Assembly (NCBI RefSeq): GCF_947504135.1
Contig: NZ_CANNGG010000002.1
Location: 186,001-250,000 of the forward strand
Reading direction: 5' to 3'
DNA length: 64,000 nt
Origin: an uncultured Tenacibaculum sp.
GTDB taxonomy: Bacteria; Bacteroidota; Bacteroidia; Flavobacteriales; Flavobacteriaceae
The position numbers and the translations under genes are program-made. This document shows positions 26,820 to 33,955 of the stretch, piece after piece (the stretch's first letter is position 1; the number at the start of each line of letters is the position of its first letter). The notes below the pieces were generated by a model. It ran no database searches. It saw only the letters and a program-made list of their open reading frames with translations, and was not told where the DNA came from.

Positions 26820-26843
26820 ATTAATCATTAATTTTTTAAATAT

Positions 26844-27836
26844 ATGAAAAAAGTAAGAGATGTGATTGGGATTGATGTATCAAAAAAGACCATTGATGCC
26901 ACCTTATACAACAGTAGGCAACATGCGGTATTTTCAAATGATGAAGAGGGATATAAAGAGCTTATCCGATTGATTAAACGACATTTAGAAACATCAGAGT
27001 ATTTTTTCTGTTTTGAAAATACAGGGAATTATTCCTTAAAGCTATCGGTTTTTTTGTCGTCACTATCACTTATTTATGTAGAAGAAAGCCCTATGCGAAT
27101 TAAACGTAGTACAGGTCTTGCTAGAGAGAAGACAGATAAACTAGATTCCTACATGATTGCCCGATTTGGATGGATGTACCGAGAAGAATTAGAACCCAGT
27201 AATGTAAAGCCAAAAGAGTTTCAAGAGATTGGTAGGCTTTTAGCTTTGCGAGATCAAATGGTAAGAGACCGTAGTGGTTTAAAATCTACTTTAAAAGAGC
27301 AAAAGCATTTGCTTTCAAGTCGGTCAACAGCCCCTTGTTGTAAGATATTAGAACGCTCAATAAAGTACATTGACAAGCAAGTATTATCTATAGAGAAACG
27401 TATGAAAGAATTATTAAAGACAGATGATAAGTTACAGCACAACTATGAGTTGTTAAGGACTGTAAAAGGAGTAGGTCTGATATTAAGTTGTCAATTACTT
27501 TATCATACATCCAATTTTATGAAATTTAACAACTGGCGTTCATTTTCAAGTTATTGTGGAATCGCCCCATTTGAATATAGCTCAGGAAGCTCTATTAGGC
27601 GACGAAAACAAAGCCACTATATAGGCGATAGAAAAATGAAGACATTATTAAGTATGGCTGCTGTTTCAGCGATACAGTCTGATCAGGAGTTAAAGAATTA
27701 TTATCACAGAAAGTTAGAGGAAGGCAAACATAAAATGATTGCATTAAACAACGTTAGAAATAAAATTTTAGCACGCAGTTTTGCAGTAATTAAAAGAGGT
27801 ACTCTCTTTGTAAATATAGCAGCAGTAAATTTCTAA
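26844..27836 (+). CDS. IS110-family recombinase (DEDD/Tnp_20)
   Basis: 330 residues, full length. The N-terminal RuvC-like DEDD domain starts GIDVSKKTIDATLY and has FENTGNYS and a KTDKLDSYMIARF segment. The C-terminal Transposase_20 domain shows TVKGVGLILSCQLL, SYCGIAPFEYSSGSS with the catalytic serine region, and ends with ARSFAVIKRG. It catalyses cut-and-paste through a circular intermediate. No frameshift or stop interrupts it, so the element may be active. Confidence 0.92.
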   Translation: MKKVRDVIGIDVSKKTIDATLYNSRQHAVFSNDEEGYKELIRLIKRHLETSEYFFCFENTGNYSLKLSVFLSSLSLIYVEESPMRIKRSTGLAREKTDKLDSYMIARFGWMYREELEPSNVKPKEFQEIGRLLALRDQMVRDRSGLKSTLKEQKHLLSSRSTAPCCKILERSIKYIDKQVLSIEKRMKELLKTDDKLQHNYELLRTVKGVGLILSCQLLYHTSNFMKFNNWRSFSSYCGIAPFEYSSGSSIRRRKQSHYIGDRKMKTLLSMAAVSAIQSDQELKNYYHRKLEEGKHKMIALNNVRNKILARSFAVIKRGTLFVNIAAVNF

Positions 27837-27864
27837 AAAAAACTTGTTTTTTACCTTGGAATAC

Positions 27865-28043
27865 GTGTATGAGCAGTAGCTGAGTAGGAAATCCGAACTT
27901 TTCAATTTAGACTGACGTTAGCTGCTTGCAAAGTTTATCTGCTAATTTTACAAAAAAGTTAATGAATTTGCAAGTAGCGACAAAGAATGCAATAACCTTG
28001 AATTAAGCACTTAACCCGCTATTGCTCATACACATTGTTAGCT
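27865..28043. repeat. Cassette-boundary inverted repeat D (attC-like)
   Basis: GTGTATGAGCAGTAGC (27865-27880) is matched 15 of 16 by the reverse of GCTATTGCTCATACAC (28018-28033). The right arm extends to ATTGTTAGC (28043), 9 bases from the stop of the next minus-strand gene. The spacer is about 140 bases. IS110 element 1 ends 8 bases left of the left arm. Confidence 0.65.
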
Positions 28044-28051
28044 ACAGTTTT

Positions 28052-28471
28052 TTATTCAAAAATATCTTCTTTGTCGAGATTGTTTATTGAATTTTTTCTT
28101 GCCCAAAGGAAGAAAGCAAAGTGAATTAGAAGAAATATTCCCCAATAAACCGCAACCAAGATAGATACATTCAAATTTTCATATTTTGAGCCGAATCCAA
28201 GTCCAATCCATAAAAGAGATATTCCGTTGTGAATTAAATAAGTTGTTAGATGGAATCTGAATCCGACATCATATATTGGTAAATATTCTCCGTCTTTGCG
28301 TCCAAAATACCAACCCGATGCAAACATTAGTAGTCCGTAAGTTACTGCTGAAATTGTAATTAAGATTCCAGATTGATTTTCAATTCCATAACTCAAAAAA
28401 TATCTAAAAATTATGGTCAGCACGGTTGCAGTCAATGCAAATCTTAATAAATATTGTGTAATTGTTTTCAT
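28052..28471 (-). CDS. Small four-helix membrane protein, partner of a PadR regulator
   Basis: 139 residues with about four membrane helices and no recognisable family. Its ATG overlaps the end of the PadR-type regulator gene by 4 bases (ATGA), a sign of translational coupling. PadR genes are often coupled to a membrane-protein gene that they control. The pair forms the cargo between inverted repeats D and E. Confidence 0.72.
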   Translation of the reverse strand: MKTITQYLLRFALTATVLTIIFRYFLSYGIENQSGILITISAVTYGLLMFASGWYFGRKDGEYLPIYDVGFRFHLTTYLIHNGISLLWIGLGFGSKYENLNVSILVAVYWGIFLLIHFAFFLWARKNSINNLDKEDIFE

Positions 28472-28842
28472 TGTTCGTTTAATTTTAAAATGTTTTTAAT
28501 TTCGGTTGAGTAGAATAGTTTGATATTTCTATCGACAAATTGATTGAAAAGTTCTTGGCCGAGATTTGTCAAATAATAGTACTTTCTGTCAGGACCTTTA
28601 TTTCCTTCTTTCAAGTCGTAAGTCAAAACATCGATATGCTCGTATTTTCTCAATGCTCTGTATAGACTTTGCTCTTCGCAACTAATTGTTCCGTCCGATT
28701 TCTTTTCAATGAAGTTTTTAATTTCATCAACATACTTTTTGCTTTCTTGAAGAGCCATAAAAATCCAAAGTGTCAATTGACCTTTTTTATATGTGTTTTC
28801 CCAAGAAAGCAATAATTCATTTAGTTTTTTATCATTTTTCAT
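28468..28842 (-). CDS. PadR-family transcriptional regulator
   Basis: 124 residues from the start at 28842 (an 8-codon longer frame begins at 28866). The winged-helix domain shows KKGQLTLWIFMAL, EEQSLYRALRKYE and the wing GPDRKYYYLTNLG, the PadR pattern. It probably represses its own operon, including the membrane protein overlapping its 3' end. Cassette-like placement between repeats D and E suggests transfer as a two-gene unit. Confidence 0.82.
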   Translation of the reverse strand: MKNDKKLNELLLSWENTYKKGQLTLWIFMALQESKKYVDEIKNFIEKKSDGTISCEEQSLYRALRKYEHIDVLTYDLKEGNKGPDRKYYYLTNLGQELFNQFVDRNIKLFYSTEIKNILKLNEQ

Positions 28843-28958
28843 TATTATTTTATTTGTATTAAACAAGTTGAATAATACAAATGTAATAATATTTTTGATT
28901 TCGACAAATGAATTTTTAAATTTCAGGAAATTAAGGTTGTGGGTTGGTCAAAATTGTA

Positions 28959-29091
28959 GCTAACGTTAGCGTATAAATTTCAGTTGCGGAAAATCGGCAC
29001 GATTTTCCGATTGAAACTGAAAGATAGAAAATTGCGGCTGAATTTCCATAGGAAATTCAGCCGCAATTGAATTTATACATCTTAAGTTAGC
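28959..29091. repeat. Cassette-boundary inverted repeat E with nested perfect hairpins
   Basis: The outer arms 28959-28989 and 29061-29091 both begin, read inwards, with GCTAAC and share GTATAAATT and TTGCGG. Inside are two further hairpins: CGGAAAATCG with CGATTTTCCG (28987-29009), and a perfect 18-bp stem with a 3-base loop (29030-29068, arm start AATTGCGGCTG). The terminal TTATACATCTTAAGTTAG equals that of repeat A. IS110 element 2 begins about 7 bases to its right. Confidence 0.7.
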
Positions 29092-29127
29092 AATTGTTTA
29101 AATTTAGTAATAAAAACCAGAAAGAAA

Positions 29128-29265
29128 AAAGCGTAGAGTAAGGTTATGATATACGTTGAAACCTAGATTTCGTCAACATTGATAATCCCTACGCTTTACT
29201 ACTTTAAATTCGTTCAGTTCTGTGAGACCAAGATCTCGATTTCAAGTTGTTGAATTGATAGTAGT
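29128..29265 (+). ncRNA. Predicted bridge RNA region of IS110 element 2
   Basis: Stem 1 is AAAGCGTAG (29128-29136) with CTACGCTTT (29189-29197). Stem 2 opens with ACTAC (29198-29202) and closes with GTAGT (29261-29265), with an inner AATTC/GAATT pairing and a GAGA/TCTC hairpin. Its loop carries CAGTTCT (29215-29221), identical to the first seven bases to the right of the element (30287-30293). The parallel with element 1 supports a guide role. Confidence 0.5.
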
Positions 29266-29291
29266 TATTTTCTTTCCAATCCTTTTTTCTT

Positions 29292-30256
29292 ATGAGTAAA
29301 AATAAACAATTTTTAGGAATCGATGTAAGTAAAGATGTTTTAGATGTGTATGATTATCAAGGTAATTGGTATCAGTTTAAAAATGATGCATCAGGCTTTA
29401 AAGAGCTGTTGTTAATCACAAGTGATTTAACTCATTGTATAATGGAAGCACAGGGTATTATCATGTACGATTAGCTTATTTTTTAACAGAAAAAGGAGTT
29501 TTGGTATCAGTAGAAAATCCGTTGAAGATAAAACGTTTTATTCAAATGAGTTTATCAAAAGTAAAGACGGATAAGAGTGATGCAAAACAGTTATATAATT
29601 ATGGCGTAAGTCAAGCTCCTTCTATATGGAAAGGAGAAAGCAAGGATCAACAAGAATGTTTACAAATAGTACGTTTGTTGAGTGTTTACACGAAACAATT
29701 TACTCAATTAAAGAATAAGCTTCATGGCGAATCAGTATTAGGAACTCCATCGAAATTGGTAGTTAGTTCCTTAAAAATACAGCTAAAAAATATACAAAAA
29801 GAGATGGTTAAATTAGAAGATTTGTTGCTATAGAATGTAAAAAAGAGCTATCAAGAAGAGGAGACTTTATTAAAGTCTATTCCAGGAATAGGAGGTAAAA
29901 CAGCATTAAAGTTATTAGTTTTTACCGATGGATTTAAGCGCTTTACTTCGGCAAAGGAGCTGTGCAGTTACGCAGGTATAACTCCTGTTATTAGAGAGTC
30001 AGGCAGTAGTATAAAAGGAAGACCACGCATAAGTAAAATGGGGAATCCAAAGCTTAGAAATTTATTGTTTATGTGTAGTTTTAATGCTTGTAAATACAAC
30101 AAAACATGTAGAGAACTTTATGACCGAATTGTAGCTAAGGGTAAGAGTAAAAAACTTGCTTTAATAGCGGTGTGTAATAAGCTACTAAAACAAGCTTTTG
30201 CAATAGTAAAAAGTGGTTTGCCTTATGATGCAAATTATAAAAGTACTTTGGTTTAA
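29292..30256 (+). pseudogene. IS110-family recombinase, broken by one frameshift and one stop
   Basis: The frame starts at ATG 29292 (GIDVSKDVLDVYD) and fails near 29450, where GAAGCACAGGG lacks one A relative to the expected E-A-T-G codons. From there the next frame continues (GYYHVRLAYFL, KTDKSDAKQL) to an in-frame TAG at 29831-29833. It then stays in frame through PGIGGKTALKLL, SYAGITPVIRESGSS and AFAIVKSG to TAA at 30254-30256. Repairing both lesions would give about 321 residues, a normal IS110 recombinase. Confidence 0.88.
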
Positions 30257-30312
30257 AAAAGTATAAAATTTACTTGTTTTTTACCTCAGTTCTTTGTTAT
30301 GTGTTGTTTTTT

Positions 30313-31537
30313 TTAGAAAAATGAATATCCAAATATTATTGATAGTGTTTTATAATTTGAACTCCAAAAGGAATAGTTTCCTAAAATCTCTCTATTGGTT
30401 TGAAACCTTGCTTCTAAACTATATTTATTATTATGTTTATAGCCAATTCCCATAGCTAGGTTATTTCTTGTCTCAATTTCTAATGAGTTTAAATTTGAAC
30501 CATCATCCCTTGTAAATTCAATTGATGATTTTGAACTTATATCAAAGATGTAAGAAGCATTTATAAAAATTTTAGAATTATTATTTAGAAAGAAATAATG
30601 TCTTAAACCTACTGGGACTTCAATGGAACTGTAATCAACATTTGCTATTAATACTCCTCCAGAAACATTATTTACATTAGTTGTTTTTTCAGACTTGAAA
30701 CTTTGATAAGTTGGCTCAATTGTAATTGCCCATTTGTTTTTGTTAAAAGGTAAAATAAACTCAGCCTCTAATCCAAACCCAAACCCTATTTTATTTTCAA
30801 AATCAATATTTCTAGAATTAGAAACAGAGTTTTGTATTGTTAATGAAGAACTATTTATACGAGGTCTGATTGTCAAATTAAATAAATCTCTTTTTTGTTT
30901 TGGTTCGAAATTAATTAATTCGTTATTATGGCATTTGCTGTATTCAGTAAAAAATCGCACTAAACTATTTTTCTTATATTCTACATTTTCAATTTTACTG
31001 GTTTTGAAATTAGGACATTTTAAATCAACAAATAACTGTTGTCTAAATTTATTGTTTTTGCCAACATTATTCTCAGATGTTTTATAACTTTTAAAGATTA
31101 ATTGTTCAATATTAGAGTTCTCTTTATTATAAAAATATCTTTTTAAGTTATTATCAACATATTGATATAAGGTAGCCTTACCTTCAACTAATACTTTTAA
31201 AAAAAGCTCTTCTTCTTTAAATATAGGATTTTTGTCATTGCTTAAATTATTGATGCTCTCGCTAGACCTATCAATATTAACATTACTTCTTACATATTTT
31301 GAAATATTATCAATACCAAATTCTTTAATTGTTTTTATAGTTGTTTTTTTAGATTCACTATTTTCGGATAGTTTATATTCAAATTCAGTTGGGTTATTTT
31401 TCCAATCAATATTTTTTATTAGACAATTAATTTTTTGATTCGTATTATCAATATAATACCCTTTTTCAAAAGAGACTTGTGAATAAGAATTAAGAGTTGA
31501 AATTGTTATTAAAAAGAAATAAAATTCGTTTTTTCAT
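30313..31537 (-). pseudogene. Outer-membrane beta-barrel-like protein with a signal-peptide frameshift
   Basis: ATG at 31537 begins MKKRILFLF and then hits a stop. Removing one base from the A5 run at 31511-31515 gives MKKRILFLLITISTLNSYSQ, a perfect signal peptide, and an unbroken frame to the stop at 30313 (about 408 residues). The C-terminal about 200 residues alternate like an outer-membrane barrel (GFGFGLEAEFILPF, GIGYKHNN) and end in IIFGYSFF with a terminal Phe. No other ATG lies in the frame. It may be a recent pseudogene, a phase-variable gene or an assembly error. It sits in the cassette-like series between repeats E and F. Confidence 0.7.
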
Positions 31538-31577
31538 TATTATTTTAAATTTGTTAATATTTGTATAGTTGAGTTTA

Positions 31578-31730
31578 AATAACACATAACTCGTTATATG
31601 TCAAACTTTAGTTGTTTTATCCGGAGAATAGTATGGGATATCGTAAAGTTTAGCAATTTTTATACGTTATCAAATATAGTAAAACCAATGCTTTACCAAA
31701 AAGAAAAGTTATTAACGAGTTACAGTTATT
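31578..31730. repeat. Cassette-boundary inverted repeat F (attC-like)
   Basis: AATAACACATAACTCGTTAT (31578-31597) pairs with the reverse of TTAACGAGTTACAGTTATT (31712-31730) with few mismatches; AACTCGTTA is the common core. The spacer is about 110 bases. It lies 40 bases upstream of the start of the beta-barrel gene and marks the right end of the cassette-like series. Confidence 0.6.
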
Positions 31731-31813
31731 TTTTAATTAATTATTCAATTCCTGCTAACCTAATACAAAGTATTTACAAATTCTTAAGGGATTCCATAAA
31801 TCCTTTTAATAAC

Positions 31814-32384
31814 CTACCAATACGGAGGACCTGCAACCCAACCTACAATAGACTTACGAACCCCTTTAGTAATAGGAGTTACACAATGCATCATAAAAGA
31901 AGGAAAAACAATGATGGTACCTTTCTCTCTAGGGACCCTTACAATTTTTTGATTCAACATAAACTGTAAATCACCGCCCTCATACTCATCAGGATAATAC
32001 TCAGTTTTCTATCAGAAATTCACCTGCACCAAAATCCAAATGCCAATCAAAAAAGTCACCCTCAGTATAGCTAGCCAATTGTAAATTATTGTGAAAACCT
32101 AACAAATCAAACCAATATCGTTCGTTATTACAATGAATAGCCAAACCTGCCAATCGGTTGTAAATCCATTCAGTTTCAGGCGTATTTTTGATAAACATCA
32201 CATCACTTTTTCTAAGCTCATCATCATAAGTGTCAGATCCGCTAACCGAAGCCTTAATTTTTTGATTATCAATCTATAAATTCAAAACTCTATCCGTTTC
32301 ATGCGGAAGAAATAAACCGTTGTAGTGTACAAACTCAGCAAAATTATGTTTTAACGGAAGACTAAAAGGATAGTTTATAGCCAT
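31814..32384 (-). pseudogene. 2OG-Fe(II) oxygenase (PKHD-type hydroxylase-like) pseudogene
   Basis: From ATG 32384 the frame reads MAINYPFSLPLKHNF and meets an in-frame TAG (RVLNL*IDNQ). It continues through YWFDLLGF and the metal motif DFFDWHLDFGAG (H-x-D), stopping after LIEN. After a frameshift and apparent loss of some codons, it resumes as EYEGGDLQFML, VFPSFMMHCVTP and KSIVGWVAGPPYW to TAG (31814-31816). Intact relatives are Fe/2-oxoglutarate-dependent hydroxylases of about 190-220 residues. Two or three separate lesions make this a clear pseudogene. Confidence 0.85.
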
Positions 32385-32906
32385 GATATAAGATTAGTTA
32401 TAAGTTGAAAGAAAATTTTTTAATCTTTACAACACGTAAGTTTAAAAAAAATCGGTTAGTTTTAGAAAGCAAAATATAAAAAACAAACAAGAAGGAGTAA
32501 AAAACAGTCGTAAAAGCAAGAAAATAAATCAAGAGTTTCAAACCAGTTGATGCCTTTAGAGACAGGAATATAGAAAACTGTCAGTTCGAGTGATTTTGAG
32601 GTACGAAAATCGTACGTCGACTTCGCTCATTAGAACTATCGAGAACTAATTTAAATGCAATAACTAAAAAATTCCTAAGAAAAAGTGTTTTTTCTATAGA
32701 CAAGCAAAGAAAACTAATAAACCATGATAGGAGAAAGTAAACTAAACACATACCATACACAGAAAGTAGTAGAAAAATGAAAAACAACCTGTAACAGGTT
32801 TAGAATTTTGTAAGTAAAGAAACGGTAAAAATTACACAACAATAAGCAGTAAACTAAAAACAGAGAACTAAAAATAATTGTATTTTTACCTCAACAATTC
32901 AATACT
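32385..32906. other. Gene-free stretch of about 520 bases with a dispersed repeat
   Basis: I see no convincing gene. At 32584-32648 are GTTCGAGTGATTTT, a short palindrome around ACGAAAATCGT and TATCGAGAACTA, the same words as in the repeat at 10327-10455. A 68-codon open frame on the minus strand (32581-32787) overlaps this repeat and has no support. The remainder is A-rich and probably holds the nadC promoter at its right end. Confidence 0.6.
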
Positions 32907-33767
32907 ATGATTTCACAAGAACAATTTAATAAAGAGTTAGATTTAATTATAGCAAATGCTATTAGAGAAGATATAGGAGATGGGGACCATACATCATTAT
33001 CATGCATTCCTGCCGATGCAACAGGAAAAGCAAAATTATTAGTAAAAGACGAAGGTATAATAGCCGGAGTAGAATTTGCTAAAATGGTGTTTAACTATGT
33101 AGATGCCGATTTAAAAGTAGAAACGTTGATTAATGATGGTTCACCTGTAAAGTACGGAGATATTGTTTTTTATGTATCAGGAAAATCACAGTCTATTTTA
33201 ATGGCAGAACGTTTGGTACTAAACGCAATGCAACGTATGAGTGCTATTGCAACCAAAACTAAGTTTTTTGCCAATTTGTTAGAAGGAACCAAAACCAAGG
33301 TGTTAGACACTCGTAAAACCACACCAGGAATCCGTGCTTTGGAAAAATGGGCGGTAAAAATAGGTGGTGGTGAAAATCACCGATTTGCTTTATACGATAT
33401 GGTAATGATTAAAGACAATCACATTGATTTTGCTGGCGGAATTACACAAGCTATTACGAAAACTAAGAAGTATTTAGCTGAAAAAGGGCTGGATATTAAA
33501 ATAATTGTAGAAGCACGAAGCCTAGAAGAAATTGAAGAGATTTTACAAAACGAAGGTGTATACAGAATTTTGATAGATAACTTTAATTATGAGGATACCC
33601 GTAAAGCAGTTGAGTTGATTGGAGAGCAATGTTTAACAGAATCTTCTGGAGGAATTAATGAAAAGACCATTAGAGAATATGCAGAGTGTGGGGTTGATTT
33701 TATTTCGTCTGGAGCCTTAACACATTCAGTTTACAATATGGATTTAAGCTTAAAAGCTGTTGATTAA
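32907..33767 (+). CDS. nadC: Nicotinate-nucleotide pyrophosphorylase (quinolinate phosphoribosyltransferase)
   Basis: 286 residues, normal length. It contains the QPRTase signatures EDIGDGDHTS, the substrate-binding DTRKTTPG and IKDNHI, plus IIVEARS and DNF further on. It converts quinolinate and PRPP to nicotinate mononucleotide in de novo NAD synthesis. The dispersed repeat beginning GTCATTACGAGTGAAACGA follows its stop. Confidence 0.96.
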   Translation: MISQEQFNKELDLIIANAIREDIGDGDHTSLSCIPADATGKAKLLVKDEGIIAGVEFAKMVFNYVDADLKVETLINDGSPVKYGDIVFYVSGKSQSILMAERLVLNAMQRMSAIATKTKFFANLLEGTKTKVLDTRKTTPGIRALEKWAVKIGGGENHRFALYDMVMIKDNHIDFAGGITQAITKTKKYLAEKGLDIKIIVEARSLEEIEEILQNEGVYRILIDNFNYEDTRKAVELIGEQCLTESSGGINEKTIREYAECGVDFISSGALTHSVYNMDLSLKAVD

Positions 33768-33777
33768 TAAAGAATAG

Positions 33778-33830
33778 TCATTACGAGTGAAACGAAGTAA
33801 TCTTAACAGGTAATTACGTTCACTTTAATT
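33778..33830. repeat. Short dispersed intergenic repeat after nadC
   Basis: GTCATTACGAGTGAAACGAA and following bases resemble the common low-complexity intergenic words of flavobacterial genomes and share the GAGTGA core with the repeats at 10327 and 32584. Non-coding. Confidence 0.35.
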
Positions 33831-33955
33831 TGAATAATAAAGACCAAAACTCATGAAACCGATATGCTTTAAATAATCATTAAATATTCAGCAGAATGAT
33901 TATTTTAAGTATCAAAGGTTACATCTGACCAATAAAAAACAATAAAAATAAACAG

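Larger units (their letters stand above)
26665..27856 (+). mobile_element. IS110-family insertion sequence, intact (element 1)
   Basis: The proposed element runs from TTAAATTTA (26665) to the right end ACTTGTTTTTTACCT (27842-27856). The right end is identical over 15 bases to that of element 2, and the left nonamer is also shared, giving lengths of 1192 and 1189 bp. There are no terminal inverted repeats or obvious target duplications, as usual for IS110. It contains a structured 5' leader and one recombinase gene, and it lies 8 bases left of inverted repeat D. The left end is less certain than the right. Confidence 0.75.
29098..30286 (+). mobile_element. IS110-family insertion sequence, decayed (element 2)
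   Basis: It spans TTAAATTTA (29098) to ACTTGTTTTTTACCT (30272-30286). The ends and overall layout match element 1, but the interior sequence is clearly different, so these are two related species and not duplicate copies. The recombinase gene has a frameshift and a nonsense codon, so it is probably immobile unless complemented. It lies directly beside inverted repeat E. Confidence 0.72.

Noticed and set aside
31598-31969. 123-codon plus-strand open frame.
   Set aside because: It lies antisense to the 2OG oxygenase pseudogene and over inverted repeat F, and its sequence has no protein-like features.
32581-32787. 68-codon minus-strand open frame with hydrophobic stretch.
   Set aside because: It overlaps the dispersed repeat and has no start context or homology I can recognise; hydrophobicity arises easily in AT-rich DNA.
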